Shown here one piece after another: positions 1-10,118 of a stretch of DNA of 64,000 nt (position 1 is its first letter; each line of letters begins with the position of its first letter). The position numbers were made by a program, and so were the translations under genes. The DNA comes from Cordylochernes scorpioides. Its lineage: Eukaryota > Arthropoda > Arachnida > Pseudoscorpiones > Chernetidae. Below the pieces are notes generated by a model, which was given only the letters and a program-made list of their open reading frames with translations, did not search any database and was not told the origin of the DNA. Location: positions 106,502,099-106,566,098 of the forward strand of contig CP092863.1 of NCBI GenBank assembly GCA_030710605.1, written 5' to 3'.

Positions 1-35
1 CCTGTACCACCTGTACTGGAGATAATAATAATAAA
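1..35 (+). mobile_element. SINE-3 3' end fragment
   Basis: The first bases match the 3' end of the SINE-3 consensus seen in full at 34757-35052 (cctgtaccac, then gtact, then ggataa). The rest of the element lies outside the window. A simple ATA run follows. Confidence 0.6.
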
Positions 36-99
36 ATAAAAATATAGGTAAAAGATAGATCATTTAGGTACATGTTTTCTTATATGTATTTTTTATTAA

Positions 100-142
100 C
101 GTAAGCTTTCGGGCTTTGAAGCAATCCTTCAACAGAATAAGT
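100..142 (-). other. HH-c motif (hammerhead-like core, degenerate)
   Basis: On the minus strand this reads CTGTTGAAGG, a short loop, then CCCGAAAGCTT. The same motif recurs at 6863-7021, 34695-34748 and 63505-63540. It resembles CUGANGA-stem-GAAA, but A6 of the core is replaced by U, so activity is unlikely. The flanks (36-270) hold no gene that I can see. Confidence 0.35.
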
Positions 143-270
143 GTAAATTCGTTATAGTTAGGTAGCAATACACCAAGCTTCACACTTCCAAGCCCGAAAA
201 AAAGTGTTGAGTTAATAAAAGACTCATTCAAGAAACTCATCCCTTAATGCCCCTTTAAAAGCAGGATTAA

Positions 271-786
271 AGAGTCAGTGGACGAGTAGGTAACACCCTA
301 GATTCCCGACAGCCATGAACCGGGATCGAATCCCGTGTTAACATTTTGTTTAATATGTGAATAACCTTCACATATTATTCATTTTGAAAATAGAGCAATC
401 CATATTTAATTAGATAAAAAGGCATATATTGGATTTAATAAAAGATTTATTTGCCATTATTTCGGCTGGCTGAACGCCAAACCTTTATCAATTGCAACTT
501 TTATATTAATTTTTGCTTGCAAAATTTCCACCACCTACTTTTTTTTTTTTTAATTATTATTTGAACTGTGATATTATAACACTATGCGGCTCTGAGTTTG
601 TTTATACAAAAATGTGATGCCTTGATAAAGGTTTGGCGTTCAGCCAACCGAAATATTGGCAAATAAATATTTTATTAAATTCAATATATGCCTTTTTATT
701 ATTTAATATTATTCATTGTTGTGTGTGTAAATATCATAAACTAGGTTGTTCTTTTTTGGGCGGTACCTAATAAAATGATTTTGGAA
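271..786 (+). mobile_element. SINE-2 copy, interrupted by a 322-bp insertion
   Basis: The tRNA-like head covers about 271-345, with an A-box-like ggacgagtaggt and a B-box-like ggatcgaatcc. The body continues to 383 and resumes at 718 with the same 3' part as other copies (cataaactaggttgttctt, then ggtacctaataaa), ending near 786. The gap is filled by another element at 384-705. Other copies are at 3930-4102, 30831-31013 and 36234-36412. Confidence 0.7.
384..705. mobile_element. Foldback retroposon inserted in SINE-2
   Basis: The element is bounded by a 12-bp direct duplication ATATTATTCATT at 372-383 and 706-717. It has long inverted arms: about 416-491 is the reverse complement of about 621-700, both including the segment ggctgaacgccaaacc or its complement. 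A second, single-arm relative is at 57403-57600. A 12-bp duplication suits target-primed or PLE-type insertion better than a cut-and-paste transposon. Confidence 0.65.
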
Positions 787-1179
787 CAAGAAAGAGAATT
801 AGTACAAAAAATTAACTATACAGGCAACAAAAATGGGTGTGATTTTTTTTTAAGTTGCATAATTTCTATATATGCAAATACACAATTTCAACAATGATAG
901 GCAAAAAAAAAAAAGTTATTAAACCTACCCATAAATAGAATATCGTATTCCAAGATTCTTGTTGAACAGGAAGCAATTAAATATGGACATTTTATATTGT
1001 TCACAGATCTCTCCCAGGAATAGATAGATCTTGTTAAAATTGCGAATGATCAAACAGTATGTAGCTTGTGAGTCGTCTGATACATACGAAAAAATGCTTC
1101 TTTTTTTTAACAATCATTAAATGGCTTCAATGATGATAAAGCATAATTTAGATCATAGATACATGAAAATAATACTTAA
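787..1179. other. AT-rich stretch without recognisable gene
   Basis: AT-rich with short A and T runs. A 62-codon frame on the minus strand (925-1113) has no recognisable domain and is treated as chance. Confidence 0.5.
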
Positions 1180-1315
1180 TTCAAATAAATTAATAGTGTA
1201 TGATGTTTCTGTAACTCCATTGTTACCATAATCAGACAAAATAATAAAATAAATTATATGTTGATAGTAACAACGCTGTTACCGAAACGTCACACACTAT
1301 TTATTTATTTGGATT
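1180..1315. repeat. Foldback of the HH-e repeat
   Basis: Two inverted arms start and end in tcaaataaat...aatagtgt. The right arm contains GTAACAacgcTGTTAC followed by CGAAACG (GAAAC at 1284-1288), the same motif as the better copy at 34451-34482 (minus strand) and the fragment at 58800-58850. Confidence 0.5.
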
Positions 1316-1599
1316 AGGTCTTATTACCTTATATCTAATAGTTTCAATAAATGATAATCATAGAATCACTAATTATTTTTGAAAACAGAGTAACTTTGTA
1401 CAATAAGGCAATGAATCATTACCACTTTATTATAAGAAATACAGCTATTAAGCACGATTTTTCATTTTTAAAAAATGGTAAAAGTTAACCCTAACTTGTA
1501 TTTATCGTTTGCGTACGAGTATTGTTCGATGCAAATTTTGCATATGTAATTCTTATTTTTTTTATATTATATAATATTCTTATATTTATAATTATATGT

Positions 1600-1865
1600 A
1601 ATTCTGCCGTCCTAAAAGCTTATGTCCATAGTTCATCTAAAATACCCATTCGAAGAGTCAAGCATCATATCACTATAAAAGGAAGTTCCAAAAATGCAAT
1701 ATAACAGCGGTATGGTAGATTAAACTGGCGAAACCGCTGGGAGGGTTCACCACTGATGAGCCAGGCCCTCCCTTTAATTTTTCCATTGCAGTAAGGGCAG
1801 TAGTAATTGTTTTATTTTAAAAAGAATATTACGCGTCTAAAATAGTTTCGTAATTTGATATGTAT
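1600..1865 (+). mobile_element. FB1 repeat copy
   Basis: FB1 is the commonest dispersed repeat here. Its core reads GGCGAAACCGCTGGGAGG, then TTCACCACTGATGAGCCA, followed by a pyrimidine-rich segment, a CAGTAAGGGCAGTAG block and an A-rich tail. I count about 14 full or partial copies on both strands. No coding capacity is visible. The preceding 1316-1599 shows nothing recognisable. Confidence 0.6.
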
Positions 1866-2345
1866 TTCTACTGTCCTCAAAGCTCAGTTTGATAGTAACT
1901 ATGATTCCACACTTCAATTTCGCATATACAGTAGAACCTCTCTTTAACGGACACCCCGCTAGCGGAAATCTCCACAAAGGACAGTTTGTAATGTAAAATT
2001 ACCATTTTTACTATTTATCAACTCTCCAGTTAGAGAACACCTTTCCATAAAGGACACTTTGGCTCTACAATTAGGTGTTGTCCTTTACAGGGAGAGGTGT
2101 TCTCTTACCAGAGAGTTGCTAAATTGTAAAAATGGTAATTTTGTAAATCAAAACTGTGTCCTTTACAGGGAGGTTTTACTGTATAATCACAGAATCATCC
2201 GATACAGTATTATAACTCTAAAAAACGGCATGGTGGCTTCAATTTGGCGAAACCGTTGTGAAGGCTTCACCACTGATGAGCCAAGCTCTACCTACTATTA
2301 TTATGACAGACAAGAATGGATCAAGACCAAGGAGCCAGTTGCAGG
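1866..2345 (+). mobile_element. Second FB1 copy, split by MITE-B
   Basis: FB1 5' sequence (1866-1926) is interrupted and resumes at 2184 with the next FB1 segment (cagaatcatccgatacagta), then the GGCGAAACC and CTGATGAGCC core at 2240-2285. The interrupting element is MITE-B at 1929-2181. Confidence 0.6.
1929..2181. mobile_element. MITE-B copy nested in FB1
   Basis: Terminal inverted repeats CAGTAGAACCTC and GAGGTTTTACTG are flanked by TA on both sides. The interior repeats aaaggacagttt and ctctccagttagagaac motifs. TA target sites suit the Tc1/mariner/pogo superfamily. No transposase is present. Confidence 0.75.
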
Positions 2346-2409
2346 ACATCAGATGACTATATCTGCGAGGGCCACAGCACTGACCAGGAGTTAAGATAAC
2401 AAATATAAA

Positions 2410-2557
2410 TATAAATGAGTTAAACAAAGCATCAAGGGCTGCGTATCTTTTATTAGCACGAATATAAAACAAGCTTTTTTTCTAGAAAAAAAGCTTGTTT
2501 TATATTCGTGCTAATAAAAGATACGCAGCCCTTGATGCTTTGTTTAACTCATTTATA
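2410..2557. repeat. Perfect 148-bp palindrome without spacer
   Basis: Bases 2410-2483 are the exact reverse complement of 2484-2557, 74 bp per arm, meeting at TCT|AGA with no loop. I checked both arms base by base. Outside the arms the match stops (left aaata, right aatct). It could be a very young foldback element or an assembly or cloning artefact. Confidence 0.95.
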
Positions 2558-3125
2558 AATCTTACAGGGTTTTTCAATTGATATTAAAATGTAAAATATC
2601 TTTGTTTTATTTTACTGTTATTATTTCGATGTTTTAAATAAAAATATGTAAATAGACTGGCCATTCTCGTTACACTTTTTAGAGAAAAAAACTTGTAACC
2701 TTTTTGAAAAATAAAGGTGTTTAAGCTGTTGAATCAAATGAGAAACGTAAATGTGTCCTTAGTAGAATGGACATATTCAGATGTTCGCTTAACGACAATG
2801 AAATCCTACACGGAGGAGAGAAGGGAGAAATAAGATACTGTAGCCTACCGTTAACGGCGACGAGGGCGTAGAAAGAAATACGAGCAGACGAGAATTGACA
2901 GACAGACGAAGTGTCCACCAAGCAAAAGACTGAGTCACCGACTATTACGCCACCTATAGTGAGTCATACCCCGGGCGGTACCAACGCCCGTAGCTTACCG
3001 CCGCTACAGTGGCGTAGAATGCACGCCAACAAACCAGTTTTTTCGACAAATATTTAAAGTATTTTATATTAACTTTTTAAATATGTAAATTTCTTCTATA
3101 TCACTCTCTATAAATACAGTTTATA
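2558..3125. other. Unassigned stretch
   Basis: No gene recognised. A GC-richer segment at about 2940-3020 contains short inverted repeats (ccgggcggtacc; ggcgtag). Confidence 0.4.
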
Positions 3126-3292
3126 CAGTAAACCTCCCTTTAGCGAACATCTCTCTATAAAGGACAGTTTTCACATTTACAAAATTACCATTTTCACTAT
3201 TTAGCAACTCTCCGGTAAGAGGACACCTCTCCCTAAAGAACACTTTAGCTCTGCAATTAGGTGTTGTCCTTTACAGGGAGGTATTTCTACTG
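3126..3292. mobile_element. MITE-B copy
   Basis: Starts CAGTAAACCTCCC and ends GGTATTTCTACTG, with TA on both sides. The interior shows the family's aaaggacagtttt and ctctccggtaagagg motifs. Confidence 0.7.
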
Positions 3293-3410
3293 TAATATTT
3301 ATATATATTTGATTTTTAAAAAATAGCATAAAAGTTAAATTGTACCAGGATCAGATGAATAAATTAAGGAAAAAGGCATCTCCTCTGATCGTAAAATTAA
3401 AAGTTACTGA

Positions 3411-3709
3411 TGGCTTGCGCCATCTATCGGAATAAATATCAACTATTCGTTGATATTGCCACCTGGAAAATTAGGGAAGACAAAAACTTCAGGTGGAGAC
3501 AACAATTTATTTCAGGCAAGGACAAACTATGAATGGTAAACAAAAGATAAACAACGAGGGAAATTTACAGAGTAGCAATATATAAACATAAAAATAACCA
3601 CTCTGTTAATAAAATAATAAAATTAATAAATACTTTGTTACAATATTCTGGAATAGTTATCAACAAATAGTTGATATTTATTCAGATAGATGGCGCAAGC
3701 CATCAGCAA
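3411..3709. repeat. Foldback element with tggcgcaagccatc arms
   Basis: Arm 3411-3456 is the near reverse complement of 3657-3709; both contain gatggc..gcgccatct and a caactattcgttga-type stem. It sits beside an FB1 tail (3710-3805). Single-arm relatives are at 51404-51437 and 53941-53996. Confidence 0.55.
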
Positions 3710-3929
3710 CTTATGTTTTATTTTAAAAACAAACATACGCGTCAAAATATAGTTTGAATTTCTTGCAACAGATGGCGCGATAATGCATCATATTAATCTT
3801 ATGCTATTTATTTAAATTTCGGGAGAAAATATCAGACATTGTGTGTAACTATGTTAATTATCATTGATATATTTTAAAAAGCATAGCCATTCGTCAATTA
3901 AGAAGACTTGAGAAAGCTTTAGCCGGTTC

Positions 3930-4102
3930 GGTTCCAAAACCACTTTATTAGGTACCGTTCAACAAGAACAACCTAGTTTATGATATTTACAACAATGAAT
4001 GTGAAGGTTATTCATATATTAAACAAAATGTTAACGTGGGATTCAATCCCGGTTCATGGCTGTCGGGAATCGAGTGTGTTACCTACTCGTCCACCGACTT
4101 CT
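3930..4102 (-). mobile_element. SINE-2 copy
   Basis: Reverse-orientation SINE-2. The B-box-like segment is at about 4035-4055 and the head ends at the ccaccgactt run near 4100. The 3' end ggttccaaaaccactttatt lies at 3930-3950. Confidence 0.7.
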
Positions 4103-4261
4103 TTTTATATTTTTAGAAAGCTTTAATATTAGAAAGGTTGCCGCATTCTATAAAAAGAAACAGATTTCAATTCGTCTGAAATTTTATTACACAAATGAGC
4201 ATTGTATAAGACGTTGACAATCATGATAATCAACATATACGGTGTACCATATTTCAAGCTA

Positions 4262-4690
4262 CTATTTCTAATTACTATATGCAAAATATGACATCGAATG
4301 TGTAATTTGCGTGCTTCCCAATGTTTAATGATTGTAGAACGACTTTTGAACGAAAAATCGAAATTTATTTGGATTTCCCATCCCTGGATATTTTTATTTT
4401 TCCGTTTATCAATACTCTTCACAATTCATACTTTCATACTTCATCCCTAAGGTTGGAAATAGTCGTTATTTCTTCTTGAAATAAATTTCGATTTTTTGTT
4501 CAAAAGAAACACATGCGGTATAATTTTCAAATGTCGTTCTACAATCATAAGCCGCATTATATTGTATTATAAATGTTTAATTATGTTAATTTCACGATGA
4601 TTTGTATATGATTTCAGATTTACACGCAATTATCCTAATTGTTGATATGGCGTGTTTTTGCAACTGTTAAATAAATAAATAAATAAATGA
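4262..4690 (+). repeat. R7 repeat, host of a SINE-1 insertion
   Basis: R7 sequence (aatgtgtaatttgcgtgctt, then gttaatttcacgatgattt, then ttatcctaattg) ends in a TAAATAAATAAATAAAT tail, as expected for a LINE or SINE 3' end. The same sequence without the insertion is at 50727-50858. Confidence 0.6.
4330..4571. mobile_element. SINE-1 inverted dimer with 10-bp target duplication
   Basis: The insert is bounded by AATGTTTAAT at 4320-4329 and 4572-4581. It begins gattgtagaacgac and ends in the inverted copy cgttctacaatc followed by gccgcattatattgtattat. Most of the tRNA head is gone; only catccctgg remains near the centre. The paralogous empty site at 50747 confirms the boundaries. Confidence 0.75.
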
Positions 4691-4699
4691 TGACTAACA

Positions 4700-5102
4700 T
4701 GGCTTAAAGATATCCATAGGAAGAACATGTGTCGAATAAAAAAGCTAAGAATTCCTTGGGAAGCGAGTAAGTTTTGTAAATAAAGAAAAATTCCCCCACC
4801 AAGGACATAGTGAGTCATAGGTTTAAAAATACAACAAGCGGACGTATGGAACTTGTTAACGGGAAACAAGTAATGTTTTTGACAACCTTGTTCGAGAGAG
4901 AAAACTTACAGGTAGAGGAAAAAGAAACATCAAGAATTAGCTTCATTAAGGTTAATTATAATATCTTCATCACAAAACCATTTAGAAGACGCATCAAGCA
5001 AATGTAGAGAGAGAGAGGGAGAGAAAAAAAAGGAGTTGAAGCAACCTTTAATAAGTTTTGACCATTGACTAGACTTTATTTTTTGTCATTATCACATACG
5101 TA
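4700..5102. other. Unassigned stretch
   Basis: No recognisable gene. Small frames on both strands (about 65-79 codons) overlap each other and have no domain signature. A GA-rich run lies at 5006-5030. Confidence 0.4.
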
Positions 5103-5207
5103 TATGGAACGCTTCACGATTTTGCGTGTCATCCTTGCGCAGGGGCCATGCTAATCTTCTCTGTATCCTTCCTATTGTAGTAGTTGTACCGCCGAACTGG
5201 TATCACA
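5103..5207 (-). ncRNA. U6: U6 snRNA-like pseudogene
   Basis: Read on the minus strand, 5103-5167 matches the conserved 3' two thirds of U6 spliceosomal snRNA. It has the ACAGAGA box (in GATACAGAGAAGATTAGC), the AGC catalytic triad, the internal-stem-loop region CCCCTGCGCAAGGATGACAC and the 3' end CGTGAAGCGTTCCATAT. The 5' part to about 5207 is recognisable but diverged: the TTCGGC loop is kept, while the 5' stem no longer pairs well. No T run follows the 3' end, so the normal RNA polymerase III terminator is missing. I read it as a pseudogene that founded the array beside it. Confidence 0.7.
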
Positions 5208-5527
5208 GGGACCATGCTAATCTTCTCTGTATCCTTCCTATTGTTGTAGTTGTACTGCCGAACTGGTATCACAGGGACCATGCTAATATTCACTGTATCC
5301 TTTCCATTGTAGTAGTTGTACCGCCGAACTGGTATCACAGGGACCATGCTAATCTTCTCTGTATCCTTCCTATTGTAGTAGTTGTACCGCCGAACTGGTA
5401 TCACAGGGACCATGCTAATCTTCTCTGTATCCTTCCTATTGTAGTAGTTGTACCGCCGAACTGGTATCACAGGGACCATGCTAATCTTCTCTGTATCCTT
5501 CCTATTGTAGTAGATGTACCGCCGAAC
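5142..5527 (-). repeat. 66-bp tandem array of U6 5'-half units
   Basis: Six units of 66 bp start at 5142, 5208, 5274, 5340, 5406 and 5472. Each carries the U6 segment from the 5' stem-loop through ACAGAGA to GATTAGCATGG on the minus strand. Only the unit at 5142-5207 continues into the U6 3' part (5103-5141). Because 66 is a multiple of three, the array stays open in several frames; those frames are by-products. Confidence 0.85.
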
Positions 5528-5529
5528 AA

Positions 5530-6160
5530 GCGTGTACAACACATACGTATAGTGATTATGTTTGTTTACAAACAGTCTTCTGAAATTTCAACCAAAAATC
5601 TGTCGTTGAAGAGGCCACCGTCTCCATCCTCACGAGCCATGTACTTGCAGACATCGCATTTGGACATTCCAAAACAAACCCAACCTACCTTCACTGTTCA
5701 AAAGAGCCACAAACAGCTCCACAGTCTCATTACCAGCTAAACTAGTGGAATTACGACCAAATTGAGAATTTAAATGTCAACATTTGACTAAGGGCCAGTA
5801 GGACAAACTATGTAAGAATAAAGAATGAGCACAGCCATCTTGTAAAAAAAGAATAATTCGAAATATCGACTGAGAGTACGTCTGGAATAGAAAACTTATT
5901 TTAACTTCACTTGAGGGGGAGTACGGAACTTTTTATATAAATATCTACATTCCCCTTCTTTCTTTGTTTTTCTCTAAGTGGAAAACTTAAAAAATTGGGT
6001 CAGAGAGCGCGTACAAAGTTTCGCTAAACAACCTAAATGGAACTTTTATGCCTCTTAATTACCTATTGACGATTTTTTGGGCGGTAGGATATTGATCTAT
6101 AAAAAAAAGAAAGGTCAAATTTGTAGAATTATGGGGTTTGAAGGGAGAGGTGCATCCAAT
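5530..6160. other. Unassigned stretch
   Basis: No gene or repeat recognised. It includes a C-rich segment at about 5610-5730. Confidence 0.4.
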
Positions 6161-6164
6161 TTTA

Positions 6165-6490
6165 AATACATATATTTTTTATTGTTTTTTTTTTTTTCAC
6201 ATGAAAAGCGTATTTACGCAAACTTGGCCTTAAATACCCATTTCTTGATTTCTCAGGAAGCCTCTGGGACCAAATTTTGGTCGTAGAGGTACAGTCTGCA
6301 CCATGTTTACGAGGGCCAACAGCCCGAAACGCGTACGAAGTTGTCTTTTCTTGATTTATCAAGAAATTGGGTTAGCCAAATATCAGGGAACAGCTAAATC
6401 AATGTTTAGTTGATTTCTGTTCCACTAGATGGCGCTCTGCCATCTAGAAAAGCTCATGTGAGCCTGGTCAGGATATGCCATTTTTTTAAT
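6165..6490 (+). mobile_element. HH-b repeat with hammerhead-like motif
   Basis: Close to 18225-18545 over its whole length. Contains the inverted segments cccatttcttgattt and aaatcaagaaattggg, the motif TTTACGA-GGGC-caaca-GCCC-GAAAC (6306-6330) and a tail with agatggcgct...gccatct. The stem II-like hairpin pairs perfectly, but the CTGACGA strand is mutated to TTTACGA here. Confidence 0.55.
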
Positions 6491-6542
6491 TTTTAACTTT
6501 ATCATTTTTTTAATGATTATTATCAAATAAATTATTAATGTA

Positions 6543-6720
6543 CAGTTAAACCCGTCTATAGCGCCCCCTCTAAATAGCGCCTCCCTCTCTATAGCGCCTG
6601 ATTTTAAATATGTAGTACGATGCGATTTACATTAAAAGTGACCTGTCTATATCACCCCCTCTCTATAGCACCCTATTTTGGTGAGTCCCAAAAGGGGGGC
6701 GCTATAGACAGGTTTAACTG
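6543..6720. mobile_element. MITE-A copy
   Basis: Terminal inverted repeats of the type CAGTTAAACCTGTCTATAG with TA on both sides. The interior is rich in tatagcgcc motifs and a gtgagtcccaaaag block. It is a pogo-like non-autonomous element; other copies are at 8719-8863, 19098-19426 and 57242-57402. Confidence 0.8.
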
Positions 6721-6862
6721 TATATGATATTATCATTTTTTTGTTTTGATTATTATGAATTAGATTATTAATGTATTGATTTAGTTTGCTCTAAACTGAT
6801 ATTATATTAACAATCAAAAAAATAACGAATTTAAATATAGATAAAGAATTTTTTCTGATTTG

Positions 6863-7021
6863 AAATTAAACGAAAAAAACATGGTGAAGGAAGACGAGTT
6901 TCTTTTATTGATACGTAGGTGCAAGCTTTCGGGTAAAAACCCTTCAACAGGCGAGAAAGCTTGCACCTACGCATCAATAAAAGAAACTCGTCTTCCTTCA
7001 CCATGTTTTTTCGTTTAATTT
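6863..7021. repeat. HH-c foldback, arms of about 66 bp
   Basis: Arm 6863-6929 is the near-exact reverse complement of 6956-7021 (one A-run length difference and two mismatches seen). The centre is cgggtaaaaacccttcaacaggcgag in two parts, with GGGTaaaaACCC next to CGAAAGCTT on the minus strand. Confidence 0.8.
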
Positions 7022-7108
7022 AAAATAATAAAAAAATGTTTTTGTTCATAATTTTGTAATTATTTTTTCAAGCAGTAATTTTTAAAAAAATCTATTTTTT
7101 TTTAGCAT

Positions 7109-7222
7109 AGCTAAATCACCAATTGTTTATTCAATTCCCGACCTTTCAGTGATCGATGTCTTAGGAGAGTAACTGAGAGTGACTGAAACATCGAGAATTT
7201 AATAAACAATTAGTTAAGGTAG
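7109..7222. repeat. Short foldback
   Basis: Inverted arms tagctaaatcaccaattg...ttattcaatt and ...aatttaataaacaattagt..gtagcta, with gatgtc/gaaacatcgag inside. Possibly another tail dimer of the HH-a type. Confidence 0.45.
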
Positions 7223-7313
7223 CTATATTTTTTATCCAAACTTACAACCAAGAAATGATTTTCATAAATAAATAAGATAATTAAGCTCATAAACAGATAG
7301 GTACAGTAGAACT

Positions 7314-7629
7314 ACCTCTCTGTAAAGGACAACACCTAATTACAGAGCTAAAGTGTTCTTTACAGAGAGGTGTCCTCTTACTGGAGAGTTACTAAATAGC
7401 AAAAATTGTAATTTTGGTATGAAAACTGTCCTTTACAGAAAGGTGTCTTCTTACCGGAGAGTTTCTAAATAGCAAAAACGGTCATTTTGGTATAAAAACT
7501 ATCCTTTGTAGAGAGGTGTCCTCTTACCGGAGAGTTTCTAAATAGCAAAAATTGTCATTTTGGTATGAAAACTAATCTTTATAGAGAGGTGTTCTCTAGC
7601 GTGAGTATCTTCTCATAGAGATTCTACTG
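7314..7629. mobile_element. MITE-B copy with internal tandem duplication
   Basis: TIRs CAGTAGAACTACCTC and GAGATTCTACTG, TA-flanked. The middle repeats a roughly 88-bp block (tgtcctcttaccggagagtt) three times, making it longer than the 167-253-bp copies elsewhere. Confidence 0.7.
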
Positions 7630-7631
7630 TA

Positions 7632-8526
7632 TAGATAAATTCGAAGAAGATATAGAAAAGATAAAAAATAAATTTATAAAAACACTGATATTTACATATG
7701 ATACATCATGTTATATAAATTTGTTTATAATTTTAAAATTAGAATTCCTAGAATAAAATACTCTGTAAAAGCCGACCGCCAGATGTCGCAACTTTCCCTA
7801 TATAAATCTATTGTTGTTTCCCGATGGCCGGCTCAAACTGTTTGCACATTATGTAAATAAGTTTTTTATTTTTTTATTCTTACGCCTTAAGCCAGGCAGT
7901 ACTTTTATCAAATTATGTTTTTTATATATCCCATAATCTCAATTAAAGCTATTTCTAATCTTCACTATTTTTATTATACTTTCAAGATTTTAACCACGAC
8001 TACCTTACCATAGCATAATCCTCAAGATAATAAAAAATCAGCATAAAATCATTTATACAACATGCATATAGATTTTTTTTACCGCTACGTGCTCAAGAGA
8101 AAGACAATCAGAATAAAGAGGAAAGGGAGATATGCAAAAAGGGTTAAAGAAGTGTGCTGATCGAAAGTGAATGTTAATCGGTTTTTCTCTCCCCTCAGGT
8201 GGTAAGGCAGAAGTGATTTGCCCCTGGGGTCGAGCACGTGCCTGAAAGGGGGAAATTTGACCTTAATAACTTTAGAAAGATTGATTGAATGGCAACAGGT
8301 GTATGACAGTGTATTTAGAGGCCGGATTGCTGCAATCCTGATATTTAGCTATCTGTGATTACTAAATATTTGATTTTCCAGCTAAATCTTTTATTTAGAG
8401 CTATGTTGACCATTTTTTACGTTCATGTCTTCATCATTTTGTCTTCATTTTTGTTTAATGAGAGACGAATTGCTTCAATGAAAAAAAAAAGAAAATTATC
8501 TTTTCTACACTACTTTTCTTTATATA
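7632..8526. other. Unassigned stretch
   Basis: Nothing recognised. An 87-codon plus-strand frame starting at 8355 runs into MITE-B and is not credible. Confidence 0.4.
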
Positions 8527-8710
8527 CGGTAGAACTACCTCCCTGTAAAAGACAACACCTAATTGCAGAGAAAAAGTGTCCTTTAGAGAGAGGTGTTCTC
8601 TTACAGGAGAGTTGTTAAATAGTAAAAATGATTATTTTGTTGCAAATGAAAACTGTCCTTTATAGAGAGATGTCCTCTAGCGTGAGTGTCCTTTCATGGA
8701 GGTTCTACTA
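8527..8710. mobile_element. MITE-B copy
   Basis: Starts CGGTAGAACTACCTCC and ends GGTTCTACTA within a TATATA run, with the typical interior. It directly abuts MITE-A. Confidence 0.7.
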
Positions 8711-8718
8711 TATATATA

Positions 8719-8863
8719 CAGTTAAACCTGTCTATAGAGCCTTCCTCTCTATAGCGCCCGATTATAAACATTAAAATGTAAACATTTTACATTAAAAGTG
8801 ATCTCTCTATAGCACCCTATTTTGGTGAGTCCCAAGAGGGGGCGCTATAGACAGGTTTAACTG
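8719..8863. mobile_element. MITE-A copy
   Basis: Perfect terminal inverted repeats CAGTTAAACCTGTCTATAG, flanked by TA on both sides. Shorter than the 6.5-kb copy. Confidence 0.8.
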
Positions 8864-8924
8864 TATATAACTTAAAAACTATTTCTACTGCTTTTATACT
8901 CTAATGAATGAAAATTGAAAGAGA

Positions 8925-8995
8925 GGGAGGGCATGGCTCATCAGTGGTAAACCTCGCAGAGGTTTCGCCAATTTAATCTCAGGACTTATTTAACC
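8925..8995 (-). mobile_element. FB1 fragment
   Basis: Core only, in reverse: ggctcatcagtggt followed by gaggtttcgccaatttaat. Confidence 0.5.
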
Positions 8996-9000
8996 GAATG

Positions 9001-9452
9001 TCTATAAAGGTATTGATTGATTGATACTCCTTTTCTGTATCTCTCAGGAGAATCTGTATATAAGACTGAATGTGTTAATAAAGGTATTGATTGATACTCC
9101 TTTTCTGTATCTCTCAGGAGAATCTGTATATAAGACTAAAGGTCTTAATAAAGGTATTGATTGATTGATACTCCTTTTCTGTATCTCTCAGGAGAATCTG
9201 TATATAAGACTAAAGGTCTTAATAAAGGTATTGATTGATTGATACTCCTTTTCTGTATATCTCAGGAGAATCTGTATATAAGACTAAAGGTCTTAATAAA
9301 GGTATTGATTGATTGATACTCCTTTTCTGTATCTCTCAGGAGAATCTGTATATAAGACTGAAGGTCTTAATAAAGGTATTGATTGATACTCCTTTTCTGT
9401 ATCTCTTAAGAGAATCTTATATAAGACTAAAGGTCTTAATAAAGGTATTGAT
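9001..9452 (+). repeat. 70-74-bp tandem array, six units
   Basis: Units read gatactccttttctgtatct, then caggagaatctgtatataag, then a ggtcttaataaagg end. Spacing is 70 or 74 bp depending on one extra TGAT. A single reverse copy of the unit end lies at 21010-21055. Confidence 0.9.
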
Positions 9453-10118
9453 TAATTTGCACTGGAAGATCGCTGTTGACTAACGACTACAAGAAAATGG
9501 TTTGAGTCATTTAGAAGCTGGAAAACAAAAATTCAACAAAATTGTTATAATCCAAGGCCATTTAAATAATAAAAAAAAAAAACTTACAAAGGGCTCATTT
9601 TTGTGTCATATGACCTAATTCTTTAAAACAGTTTTGCGTAGAAAAATGTATAATAAGTTTAAAAATTTTACCCTTCATTAAAAAAAAAGGCAGAAAACGT
9701 CGTTGAATTCCAGAATGATTATTGGTAAAAGAATGCTGTTTTCTGGAGAAGTTTGCCAGAATTCCGCAAATGGAGACATTTTGGGCGCAGAGAAACTTTT
9801 ATAAAAAGTTTTCGCTACTTAAAAAAAAACGACGTATAATTCGGAGGTTAAATGGTTGGCAAGATTTGAAGGTCTTTGGATAAATTAGGTTAGACGTTTT
9901 ACCATTTAGGTGATAATTGTTATAGGTCTACATAGGACACAAATCATTAAAATGATAAGAAAATTATTTTTTTAACCTATTCCAAATATGCATGGTACTG
10001 TTCTATATTGTAATGAGAGCAAATGGGTTAGAAAAGATTTTAGGGAAAATTGAAGGAAGAGTGGAAGACTTCCAATGAGAAGGGATTAAGAAAGCTACCA
10101 GAAGGTCACTAGATGAGA
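9453..10118. other. Unassigned AT-rich stretch
   Basis: No gene or repeat family recognised. Confidence 0.4.

Noticed and set aside
1715-1770. FB1 core as a permuted (type II) hammerhead: GGC-GAAAC before CTGATGA-GCC
   Set aside because: GGC/GCC can pair and both core words are conserved, but the 19 nt between them cannot form both stem III and stem I with a cleavage site. It is probably coincidence.
5126-5740. 204-codon plus frame and 137-codon minus frame with repeats
   Set aside because: Both lie over the U6-derived 66-bp array; length divisible by three keeps them open.
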